Shown: piece by piece, positions 54,016 to 64,000 of the stretch
Numbering within the stretch: the stretch's first letter is position 1
Layout of the letters: each line of letters starts with the position of its first letter
NCBI GenBank assembly: GCA_028751875.1
Contig: CM054158.1
Span: forward strand, 6,261,949-6,325,948
From: Rapana venosa
Lineage: Eukaryota > Mollusca > Gastropoda > Neogastropoda > Muricidae
DNA: 64,000 bases
Direction of reading: 5' to 3'
The notes under the pieces: generated by a model
Database searches by the model: none
Told to the model about the DNA's origin: nothing
The model's input: only the letters and a program-made list of their open reading frames with translations
Made by a program: the position numbers and the translations under genes

Positions 54016-55763
54016 TGTGTCTCATCTCATCTCATCTGCTCCCATAACCCCCTCCGGGGTCGTAGGGGCACTCCATTGACGAACGTTGCACCAGCTGGCT
54101 CCATTTGCCCTAGTTGTGTGCAAGTGCCTGGGTTGTGGAGAAGCTTTTCCCTGTCCATTCAGTGATGTTGTCTGCCCATTTCTTCCTCTGTCTGCCTCGC
54201 CTTCTCTTCCCCTGCACTGTTCCCTGCAGTATGGTTTTGGACAGCCCATATGATCTAGTCACATGTCCGTACCATCTGAGCTTCCTTTTCTGGACTGTGG
54301 TCAGCAGGTTTTCGTAGTGCTTTACTTGTTGGGTGATGGTTTGTAGGACTTCGTTGTTGGTAGTGTGGTCCATGTATGAAATGCCAAGGAGTCTTCTGAG
54401 GCATCTCATCTCTAGAGCCTGGATCCTCCTTTGTAGATCTGCATTCAATATCCAGGATTCGCACGCATACAGATATGTAGAGATGACTAGTGCATGCAGT
54501 AGCTTGACCTTGGTCCTGAGAGAGATGTTTGGGTCTTTCCAGATTGTCTTGAGCTTTGTCATTGCTGCTATTGTTTGTGCAACTCTTGCGAGGATTTCGG
54601 TTTTTGAACCTTCTTCACTAATAATAGCTCCAAGGTACTTGAAGTGATCTACAACCTCAAGTTCTTTTCCACTGACTTTGATCTTGGTAGTGATTGGCTG
54701 GGCACTGTTTGTCATGAGTTTTGTTTTCTCGGCACTGATCTCCATGCCATATCTGGAGGATGTTTTGTCTAGGTGGTACTCTAGGTTGGCTAGTTCCTGT
54801 TCATTTCCTGCAAGTCCGTCGATATCATCAGCAAACCTAAGGTTGGTGATTCTCCGCCCTCCAATACTGACTGTGCCAGTGTGATCTTCTAAGGCATCAG
54901 TCATTATGCGCTCAAGGAAGACATTAAACAGTGTTGGCGATAGGAGACAGCCTTGACGAACTCCCACTGAGGTATGGAACCACTCTCCCACTATGCCTCG
55001 GAAAAGCACTGTGCTGGTGGCTTTTGTGTATAGCTCTTTGATGGTCCAAATGATCTTTTGTCCCATGTTGTATTTCTTCATCGTGGCCCATAAGGCGTCG
55101 TGCCATACATGGTCAAACGCCTTTTTGAAGTCTATGAAGACGTGGTATAGTTTCTGTTGGTGCTGGCTGTATTTCTCGCACACAACTCACAGGTTGAATA
55201 TTTGTTCTGTGGTGCTTCTGTTTGGGCGGAAGCCTGCCTGTTCTTCAGCGATGATCTTTTCTGCCCGTGGCTTTAGTCTGTTCAAGATGACTTTTAACAT
55301 CACTTTACTGGCATGGCTTATGAGGCTGATCGTTTGATAGTTTTGGCATTGCTGTAGATTGCCTTTCTTGGGGAGCATGATGATGAGTGATTGGGTCCAA
55401 GGTGTTGGCCACTATCCAGTCTGCCAGATCTTGTTGCAAATTCTTGTGAGGATGTCTGTCACTTTTTCCCCGTATTTGATCAGCTCTGCTGGGATGTTGT
55501 CAATGCCTGCAGCTTTCCCATTTTTCAGTGATTTGATTGCTGCCTCAACCTCTTCACGAAGGATAGGAAAGTCATCATCTTCTGATGAGTCCTGACTTGT
55601 AAGTACACTGGGGTCACCTTGTGTCTGATGGTTGTAGAGCTCTGAACAGTACTTTGTCCATCTGTTAATGATATCTTTTTCCTCTGTGAGGCAGTTTCCG
55701 TCTTTGTCTTCGATGCTGGTGACTCTTGTCTGTTTCTGCTGTGTGAGCTCTTTCACAATTTGA
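54016..55763 (-). mobile_element. APE-type LINE copy 1, reverse transcriptase half (5'-truncated)
   Basis: On the minus strand the sequence begins inside ORF2 (ELTQQKQTRVTSIEDKDGNC) and runs through AAGIDNIPAELIKYG, PKKGNLQQCQNYQTISLI, EEQAGFRPNRSTTEQIFNL, a stop where the other copy is also altered, then FKKAFDHVWHDALW (motif A), VGVRQGCLLSPTLFNVFLER, LRFADDIDGLAG (catalytic FADD), GMEISAEKTKLM, FKYLGAIISEEGSKTE and the C-terminal KRRRGRQRKKWADNITEW. The 357-codon frame at 55183-54110 is intact from motif A to near the end. The 3' end is GGGGGTTATGGGAGCAGATG with a short (GATGA)n-like tail. No endonuclease. Clade is probably RTE-like, by recall only. Confidence 0.87.
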
Positions 55764-55769
55764 GTGTGT

Positions 55770-56253
55770 AATAGCTGAATTTAGCTAATGATTGAATATT
55801 GTGACTGGTACAGTGAAAGCGTGTGTAGTTGCTTTACACATGAAAGTAAGCTAAAGTCGTAAGACTTTTATCATTTTATTATGTGATCTTGGATTTATTC
55901 TAAAATTGGATGTTCATGTTGAAAGTGGAATTTGTATAAGTAAGTAATCATTATTTGATGTGCGGTTTTACTGAGATGAAGTTGATAAATGGCATTGATC
56001 ACTGGTGAAATAATGTGGGTTGTTAACAAAGCTATTGGGATAGACTACTATAATTGAGATAAAGAGTTGACTGCTAAAAGAGTTGAAGACTTGGTAGCTT
56101 TGAATGCAGTAACAAGACTAGGCCTAGTTAGGCCCTTTTAGTATTTGCCCTTCTAAGGCAGTCTTCCATGTAGGTGTGATGTGTGTATGGTTAGTCATTT
56201 GTGTCAAAAGTGGTTAATTTGTATGTGGTTTTGTGACACACTAGATTGTGCCT

Positions 56254-56254
<1 letters not shown>
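55770..56254. other. No gene seen
   Basis: AT-rich single-copy-looking sequence between two LINE copies. Confidence 0.5.

Positions 56255-56342
<88 letters not shown>
56255..56342. repeat. (CT)n microsatellite, 88 bp
   Basis: Perfect CT array lying exactly at the 5' truncation point of the zinc-knuckle LINE. Confidence 0.95.
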
Positions 56343-56347
<5 letters not shown>

Positions 56348-57385
56348 ATTAAGATATTTGATGCACAAATACAACCCACTGTGTTATATGGTTCAGAAAT
56401 TTGGGGCTTGGATGCAGCTGTAACTCATTGTGAATCAGTGCACCTCTTTGCTTTAAAGCAGTTTTTAGGCTTAGATAGACGTACACCTAATGATCTTGTT
56501 TATAGTGAAACTAATAGATACCCTCTCTCTGTTAATGCTGCTGTAAGATGCATTAGATATTGGATTAAGATTCTGCATATGAATGAGAGCAGGCTACCTT
56601 TTAAATCCTACAAGATGCTTTATGATCTAGATGTCAAAGGGAAAAACAACTGGGCAACACAAATACGTACCTGTTTGTGTGAACTCGGGTTTGGATTTGT
56701 TTGGCTCAATCAAGGAGTCGGAAATTGTAGAGAGTTTATTAACGCTTTCAGGCAAAGATTGATTGACTGCCGATGGCAGCAATGGAGTGATCATATACAA
56801 AACAGTGAAAGATTTCAAATGTACAGACAATTTATAAGTTCCCATGATGTCAAACCTTATCTAAAACTTGATATGGATATACATTTGAAAAGAATTATGT
56901 CTAAGTTCAGACTTGGTGTATCAGATATAAATGTTCATAAATTCAGATACAGAGAACATGATATTGACGACCTCAGGCTGCTATGCCCATTATGTAAGCA
57001 AGCACTGGAGGATGAAGTACATTTTGTGTTGTGCTGTCCAGTTTTTGAGGATGTTAGGCAGAACTACATCCCTGTTAAATATAGTAGACAGCCTAATTTA
57101 TTTAGACTCTGTTTACTCCTGGCATCAAGTCATCCTGAGGTTGTGCGCAGCCTCACTTTATATTTGTGCAGAGCTTTCAGAATAAGAGAGATAATGTTAT
57201 CCTAAGTGATTTTTTGTAGCTGACTTTGTTATACAGTAACATGTTGTCTGTGTGTGTGTGTGTGGGTTTTTTTATTTTTTTATTTTTTTTTTAAACCAAA
57301 ATACTAAGCAGTTCGGCAACCCCCTTCATGTATGGGCCAATGGCCTTTTTGTGAATAAATCATTCGAGTTCGAGTTCGAGTTCGA

Positions 57386-57388
<3 letters not shown>
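56343..57388 (+). mobile_element. Zinc-knuckle LINE, longer copy of ORF2 C-terminus
   Basis: An open frame of about 286 codons (from about 56348 to the stop at 57203) encodes IFDAQIQPTVLYGSEIWGLD, the C-terminal region with RFQMYRQFISSHDVKPYLKL, a CPLCKQALEDEVHFVLCC finger (C-x2-C-x8-H-x3-C-C) and RNA-binding-like basic ends. All reverse transcriptase motifs are missing, so the copy is 5'-truncated, yet the remaining frame is intact, which suggests a fairly recent insertion. The 3' UTR ends TGAATAAATCATTCGAG with (TTCGAG)4 passing straight into (CT)n. The related 20437 copy carries a stop. Confidence 0.85.

Positions 57389-57468
<80 letters not shown>
57389..57468. repeat. (CT)n microsatellite, 80 bp
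   Basis: Perfect CT array continuing the (TTCGAG)n tail of the LINE. Frames through it are artefacts. Confidence 0.95.
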
Positions 57469-57470
<2 letters not shown>

Positions 57471-57985
57471 TACAATATCCATGGGGTATAACAGGGGCCA
57501 ATGTTGTAAAAGATCTTAGTATAGACTAAGTTCTATTGACATTATTAGGATAATCTCAGTTGAGAGTATTGAGGAAAGGATTTTCCTAGTTATTTTGTAG
57601 TCTTTGGTTGTCTGATTTACAATATTATTAGTATATACTCTCAATTGGTTCCCTGGGATTAACTTGGTATTTTGGTGTGAGTGTTGAAAGGAATTTGGTT
57701 TTCTTACATTGGCTGATGATTCGGCTAGACGACAATATAGCTATCTGCTGCTATGTGCCTTTTATCAATGATGTGCCTAGATAAATATGGATAGAGTAGT
57801 TACCTGTATCTTATGTTTGTTTCAGGTGTGTGTTGTGTGTAGATGAAACAATAAATTGTGTTACCATAACACCCCTGCGTGGCCTCACATCATTCCTTTA
57901 AGTGTGGAGTGCCAGAGTCCTAACATCCCCTTCCCCGAACCTTCACCCTCAAACACTCTTTAACATAACAACTTACACTCTCCTT
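57469..57985. other. No gene seen
   Basis: AT-rich sequence. An AATAAATTG and GT-rich 3'-end-like segment near 57850 has no associated reading frame. Confidence 0.5.
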
Positions 57986-58033
57986 TAAAGGAGAAAAATC
58001 ATCTGAAGTCGGAGTATGGCTGCCTATATGTTG
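57986..58033 (+). mobile_element. SINE-D fragment, target of the inverted LINE
   Basis: GAAGTCGGAGTATGGCTGCC with TATATG resembles the middle of the SINE-D 3' body. It ends in the target repeat TGCCTATATGTTG and appears to resume after 61242 (AGGTACTTAAAAACAGCC). The assignment rests on a short match. Confidence 0.4.
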
Positions 58034-59705
58034 TTCACTGTTCACTGGTCCCGTAACCCGCCAGGGTCGTAGGGGCGCTGCATGGTGGACGAACGGTGGA
58101 CCAGCTGGCTCCACTTAGCACGGTCGTGGGCGAGTGCCTGGGTGACACTGAAGTCCTCCCCTGTCCAATCACGGATGTCGTCGGCCCACTTTCTCCTCTG
58201 TCTGCCCCGTCTTCTCTTCCCCTGGACTGTTCCTTGCAGGATGGTCTTTGCAAGTCCTTCTGAGCGTGTTACGTGCCCATACCATCTGAGTTTCCTCTTT
58301 TTCGCCGTGGTCAGTAGGTCTTCATAGTCCCGCACCTGTTGAGTGATCATTCTGCGGACTTCATTGTTGGTGACATGGTCCTTGTATGAGATGCCAAGGA
58401 GCCTTCTGAGGCATCTCATTTCTACTGCTTGGATCCTCCTTTGTAGGTCTGCGTTCAGTGTCCATGCCTCACATGCGTTAAAGCATGATTGAGGTGACTA
58501 GCGCGTTTAGTAACTTTACCTTGGTTCCGAGAGGGATGTTTCTGTCTCTCCATATGGTCTTCAGTCTTGCCATTGCTGCTGCTGTTTGTGCCGCTCTTGC
58601 TAGGATTTCGGTCTTCGATCCCTCCTCACTTATGATGGCTCCAAGGTACTTGAAATGGTCAACTGTCTCCAGTTCTTTTCCGCTGAGAGTGATCTTGGTG
58701 GTGATTGGCTGGGCACTGTTTGACATGAGCTTGGTTTTCTCGGCGCTGATTTCCATGCCGTATCGTGAGGATATTTCGTCCAGTTGCTTCACTAGGTTGG
58801 CCAGTTCCTCTTCATTTCCTGCCAGACCGTCAATGTCATCGGCAAACCTGAGGTTGGTGATTGTTCGCCCTCCAATGCTGACTGTGCCTGTGTGGTCTTC
58901 CAAGGCGTCAGTCATGATGCGTTCGAGGAAAATGTTAAATAGTGTCGGCGACAGCAGACATCCCTGTCGGACCCCAACTGAGGTACGGAACCATTCCCCT
59001 ACCGTGCCCTGTACGAGTACTGCACTGGTGGCCTTTGAGTAGAGTTCCTTGATGGTGTGGATCAGCTTCTGGCCCATGTTGAATTTGTTCATGGTGGCCC
59101 ACAGAGCGTCATGCCATACTCTATCGAAGGCCTTCTTAAAATCAATGAAGACGTGGAAGATGTCTTGTTGATGCTGGCTGTATTTCTCACACAGAACCCT
59201 CAGGTTGAATATCTGTTCTGTGGTGCTTCTATTTGGGCGGGAAACCGGCCTGCTCTTCGGCGATGATCTCTTCTGCCTGTGGTTTCAGCCTGTTCAGGAT
59301 CACTTTCAGCATGACTTTACTGGCATGACTTATGAGGCTGATTGTCCTGTAGTTTTGGCACTGCTGGAGATTTCCTTTCTTGGGGAGAGTGATGATGAGT
59401 GATTGGGTCCATGGTGTAGGCCACTCTCCGGTCTGCCAGATCTTGTTGCAGATACTTGTAAGGATGTCTGTCACTGCTTCTCCCCCGTGTTGGATCAGCT
59501 CTGCTGGGATGTTGTCGATTCCTGCTGATTTTCCTTTCTTCAGCGATCCAATTGCTACTTCTACTTCCTCGCGTAGAATTGGGAAGTTGTCTTTATTCGA
59601 TGAGGCTTGGCTTGCAAGTACGCTGGGGTCGCCTAGCGTCTGATGATTGTAGAGTTCGGAACAGTATTCCGTCCATCTGCCAACGATTTCCTTCTTTTCT
59701 GTCAG
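58034..59705 (-). mobile_element. APE-type LINE copy 2, 3' half (reverse transcriptase)
   Basis: On the minus strand it starts with the codons for TEKKEIVGRWTEYCSELYNH and continues through GKSAGIDNIPAELIQHG, PKKGNLQQCQNYRTISLI, VGVRQGCLLSPTLFNIFLER, LRFADDIDGLAG, GMEISAEKTKLM and RRRGRQRRKWADDIRDW to RPYDPGGL and the ORF end. Frame breaks occur near 59230, near 59095 and near 58480. The 3' end (GACCAGTGAACAGTGAACAA) is a short (CAGTGAA)n tail. It is the same family as copy 1. Its endonuclease half lies next to it in opposite orientation, and the two together form one insertion. Confidence 0.88.
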
Positions 59706-61234
59706 GTCAGGTCAGAGGTGTCCTCTGCTACCGGTAACCATGTAACCCGGTACCACCTGTGACATGTGGGGAGTCAACCCAACCCAAAAATCACGCCTGG
59801 AGAGAGATGGGCGCCGCCAGGCTACTTTTGCCCAAGACACGCCAAATGGAATGGACGAAAATAAAGAATATACCGGATCGGTTGCCGCCCGGGTCAACAA
59901 GGACCGCGCCTTCCGTCTGCCACCAGGGCGGAGGCGCCAAGTGTGCTACTGGTGGAACCCCTACAACTAAAATCAGAGGAAGGGACTACATCACCATCGC
60001 AACATGGAACGTCAGAAGTCTGGCCCAAACAGGCAAACTCCAAGAACTGATATACGAGCTGGACAGGTACACCTGGCATCTGGTAGGTCTCTGTGAGGTC
60101 AGATGGAGCACGGTGAACACCATACTGACGAGGGTCATATGCTCTACTATAGCGGGGAGCAGGACAAGCATATCAATGGCGTAGGCATGCTTGTCAACAA
60201 GAACATCAAGAACTCGGTAATAGGATACTACCCAGTAAACAGCCGGCTTATGGCCATCCGCCTCAGGGCAGCCCCATTCAACATCACAGTGATTCAAGCC
60301 TACGCACCAACAACGAATCACGATGATGAAGTCGTAGAGGAATTCTACAACCAACTACAGGGCATCATCGATAAGATGAACAAGAAAGACATCTTGATCA
60401 TCCAGGGAGACTGGAACGCCAAGGTGGGCGGAGACGCACTGAAAGACTGGAGCAAATTCTGCGGTCCCTCCTGTAATGCGATCACCAATGAGCGAGGACT
60501 CCGACTACTGGAATTTGCCAGCTACAACAACACGGTGCTCGCCAATACCCTTGGAGAACACAAGGCATCCCGACGCTGGACATGGCATGCACCCAATGGG
60601 ATCCATCACAACCAGATTGACTACATCCTGGTGCAGAACCGGTTTCGATCTGGCATCAACAGAGCCAAGACGAGGACATTCCCAGGTGCAGACATGGGCA
60701 GCGATCATGACCTCGTGCTCCTGAACTTTAGAGTCCGATTGAAGAAGACCAATAAGACAAAGAACACCAGACTCAAGTTCAACCTGGACAAACTGAAGGA
60801 CCCCACCATCGCCGAGTCCTTCCAAGCAACAATAGGAGGGAAATTCGCACCACTGCTGGCACTTGAAGAAGATGCCGAAACGATGACCACCAGTTTTAAC
60901 ACAGTGATGACTGAGACAGCAAGCATACTTCTTGGCAAACATCGCCGAAAACACAACCATGGGTCACAGATGAAATCTTGAATATGTGTGACAAAAGACG
61001 AGACCTGAAGAAGAGCAAGAACACTACAGGAGCAGTTGAGTACAGAGAAGTAAACAAGAAGATCAGGAGAGACATGAGGAAGACCAAGGAGGAATGGATA
61101 GAGAAACAATGTACAGAAATCGAAGAGAGCCTGACAAAGAATAATAGCAGAAGAGCATACCAGATTGTGAAAGAGCTCACCAAACAGAAACAGGCAAGAG
61201 TCAGTAACATCCAGGACAAAGAAGGGAATTGCCT
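59706..61234 (+). mobile_element. APE-type LINE copy 2, inverted 5' half (endonuclease)
   Basis: Plus strand: 5' UTR from about 59706 (TGCTACCGGTAACCATG region) and an ORF start region reading DYITIATWNVRSLAQTGKLQ. After a frameshift near 60110 come GVGMLVNKNIKNSVIGY, VIQAYAPT, ILIIQGDWNAKVG, RRWTWHAPNGIHHNQIDYIL and GADMGSDHDLVLL. These are the APE-like endonuclease motifs: N in TWNVRS, the catalytic D and N of GDWNA, RWTW...IDYI and the SDHDLV histidine. The spacer before the RT follows (CDKRRDLKKSKN, then ELTKQKQARVSNIQDKEGNC), breaking off at 61234. That is exactly where the minus-strand half begins in element order. Confidence 0.88.
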
Positions 61235-61242
61235 ATATGTTG

Positions 61243-61545
61243 AGGTACTTAAAAACAGCCAAACACGCAAACTTCTTATTCAGTGTGCAATTTCAATCTC
61301 ACAGGATTCCAAGGTGGGATGAGTGAGTCAGAGTGCACATTCTGGGTGACCCCCAGAGTGTTAAGCTGGGGAAGGCACAACAAGTGAACGTTTTAATCAA
61401 GTTTGTAAAACTAGAGGAAAGAAACAGTGACAACCACTGGTACTAATGTAGTTGTAGTAGTAGGCCTATTATTATTATTATTATTATTATTATTACTGTT
61501 GTTGTTGTTGTTATCATCATCATCATTATTCTTATTATCATCATA

Positions 61546-61589
<44 letters not shown>

Positions 61590-61858
61590 TAGTAGTAGTA
61601 GTCATGTTGATTCATAATACGCGCGTTATACATTTACAGTGTATTATTTTCTGCTTTTGTTATGCTATATGTATATTTTGATGCGTGCATAATTATAATT
61701 CTGTGCTTCACAACTAAAGAAATGGAGAAATAATAAAACTGGGTTTCCGAATATAGCTATTGACAATCCAGACAGCGTCTGAAATCTTCAACATCTTGTA
61801 CAAAATACATGAGTATGAACTGAAAATCTGTGAAATCACTTTAATGAGTTATAATTAA
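61243..61858. other. Simple repeats, no gene seen
   Basis: Contains (ATT)n at 61469-61494, (GTT)n, (CAG)n at 61548-61573 and (TAG)n at 61574-61602. Nothing else recognised. Confidence 0.6.
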
Positions 61859-62515
61859 TCTGAGCACACTACCCCTCTCTTGCATCTATCCACTGGCTGC
61901 CTGTGCCACAGAGAGTAAAATATAAGATCAGTACCCTCTGTTACAAATGTCTCCACAAAACTGCACCCTCCTACCTCTGTGAATGTCTTAACCTGTACAC
62001 TCCTTCACGTTCCCTCCGCTCTGCTTCAGATACCTTGTGCCTACGAATTCCTAGATTCAACCAATCCACTGTTGGCCGCCGCTCTTTCTCTATTTTGGGT
62101 CCATCGACCTGGAATGAGTTCCCTCCCTCTCTCTCTCTTCGCCAGAAACCTAGTTATGACACTTTTAAATCCATCCTCAAGACATATTTATTTCAAATCT
62201 AAGATTTCCCCCCTCCTGTTTCATATCAGAACTATCCCAACTTCACTAGCCCATGTCCTATCACCCTGCTAAAGTATACGACCTGTGTGAGTGTGTGAGT
62301 GTGCTTTTGAAAAACATTTGACTATTGAAATTTTATTTCATAGATTTTGTTTGCAGTGCACCATGTTTGTAATATCTGTTTGTTTAAACTATTGATTATT
62401 TATCATTGGTTGCATGACTGTGTAAGATTAGGTGAATGCATGCGCTTTGATTTGTCTTTGCAAGATATAGTGCTATATAAGTTCCATTTATTATTATTAT
62501 TATTATTAATTACGT
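61859..62515 (+). mobile_element. L2-like LINE 3' fragment
   Basis: Encodes the ORF2 C-terminus: HTTPLLHLSTGCLCHRE frame-shifted, then VKYKISTLCYKCLHKTAPSY, SASDTLCLRIPRFNQSTVGR, RSFSILGPSTWNEFP and the YLFQI stop near 62202. The 3' UTR ends AAGATATAGTGCTATATAAG with an (ATT)n tail at 62491-62509. Compared with the 10.2-10.9 kb copy it is better preserved and adds a lysine (HKTAPSY). No RT motifs. Confidence 0.85.
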
Positions 62516-62726
62516 CTAAAAATGTCCACTCCAAACGGAAAATTGATAAGCGAATGTTTGAACAGAAACAAAGAAATAGGAAAGGAGAAGAAAAAAAAGA
62601 ACAAGAATACAGATATTGTGAAGGTTTTTTAAAACAAAATATTTTCTTTCTCTTTTGTTTTGTTTTTATGCTGAAATTGTATATCACGGTGGTGGTGGTG
62701 GTGGTGGTGGTGGTGGTGGTGTGTGT

Positions 62727-62769
<43 letters not shown>

Positions 62770-63349
62770 TGTGTTGTGTGTGTGCGTGTACACCACAGTC
62801 GTGATATATACAGTTGATATTCGTGACAGCATTTGAGGACATAATATCATTGTCCAAGGGATGAATATTTCTGTGAAATAATTTCAATGAATATCAACAG
62901 GGCTTATGCACAAGTCAAAAAAAAAATCACGATCACAAAGCTGGAGAAAGAAACCGAGGAAAATACAACAAGAGAAAACTGAGATTATGTGTATTTGAAT
63001 CTTATTCATTGCAAAAGAGAACATCTCATACGAACAAAGAACTCGGCGAAATGTGTGCAGAGTACAACACAAACGTACGTCAAGATACATAGCAAATTCA
63101 GTCCCTCTGGCAGATTTATATCCCCCGCTTGCATCTTCATAATAGTTCTGCTTTCGTGGTGACACCTACGTCTGTTCAGCAGAAAATGATGTCCAATATT
63201 CCGGGACACTCCTAGGGTGCTTGCTGGGCCGTGGAATGTTGTTCTGGAACTTTCGCTCAGCATGGAATCGTTTTGTTTTCGCCGATTTACACCAAGAATT
63301 CTGCTCGTTATTACGCAAAGATTATGTCTGTTTCGAGAGTCGTTCTGAA

Positions 63350-63350
<1 letters not shown>
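62516..63350. other. Microsatellites, otherwise nothing seen
   Basis: (GGT)n then (GT)n at 62689-62790. The rest is AT-rich with no recognised exon or RNA. A 126-codon minus-strand frame at 63386-63006 is partly translated (CA)n and shows no domain. Confidence 0.5.
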
Positions 63351-63735
<385 letters not shown>

Positions 63736-63739
63736 TTTC

Positions 63740-63903
<164 letters not shown>

Positions 63904-64000
63904 CATCAAATCTGTTAATCCTAATTTGAGTACGGTCGCGAGTGTCTGAATGGTTTGAATGCAAGCGTTTTGATTTTGTTTGTTCTACGACATTCAGAGC

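Noticed and set aside
54110..55183. 357-codon frame as a host gene
   Set aside because: It is a non-LTR reverse transcriptase with FADD and RQGCLLSPTLF motifs, and a second copy exists at 58034-59705.
59706..61234. Endonuclease half considered as an independent convergent insertion
   Set aside because: The shared 13-bp target duplication around the whole 58021-61242 block and the exact continuity with the minus-strand half in element order show a single event.

Overview
This is eukaryotic nuclear DNA, most likely from an invertebrate and probably a gastropod mollusc. It is AT-rich, intron-rich and packed with (CA)n, (GA)n and homopolymer-C/G microsatellites, several tRNA-headed SINE families and at least five kinds of decayed non-LTR retrotransposon. 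The mollusc assignment is inferred from the repeat types and was not tested by any search. Most short open frames are translated microsatellites and carry no gene.

The one protein-coding gene I can reconstruct lies on the minus strand from 34374 down to 2392 and runs off the left edge. It is the 5' half of an LNX-type gene (ligand of Numb protein X, a RING plus PDZ E3 ubiquitin ligase). Seven coding exons join in a single frame with GT/AG borders and matching phases: 34374-34091 (start and RING), 12745-12653 and 11844-11729 (two TRAF-type zinc fingers), 7810-7707, 6860-6777 and 3051-2922 (PDZ1), and 2458-2392 (start of PDZ2). They encode 292 residues plus two bases. The first coding intron is about 21.3 kb. 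An exon-like segment on the same strand at 44298-44201 could be an alternative first exon. Its splice phase fits the first PDZ1 exon but not the RING exon.

The right half (about 45-64 kb) is mainly mobile DNA: a tRNA-His gene at 49070-49141, a LINE nested in a SINE (49.5-52.0 kb), two copies of one LINE with APE endonuclease and reverse transcriptase domains (54.0-55.8 kb and 58.0-61.2 kb), a zinc-knuckle LINE (56.3-57.4 kb) and L2/CR1-like 3' ends. The 58-61 kb copy has an inverted 5' half, a 13-bp target duplication and 5-bp microhomology, which is the signature of twin priming.

The left half, mostly introns of the LNX gene, holds an internally deleted piggyBac element with TTAA ends (621-1691), an L2/CR1-like LINE (about 7970-10925) with another LINE fragment inserted in it, nested SINEs near 15 kb, and two large minisatellites (25753-26110 and 26749-27845).

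I found no CRISPR array, bacterial operon, rRNA or new enzymatic system. The unusual content is the cryptic LNX gene and several retrotransposition events that can be read at base level.
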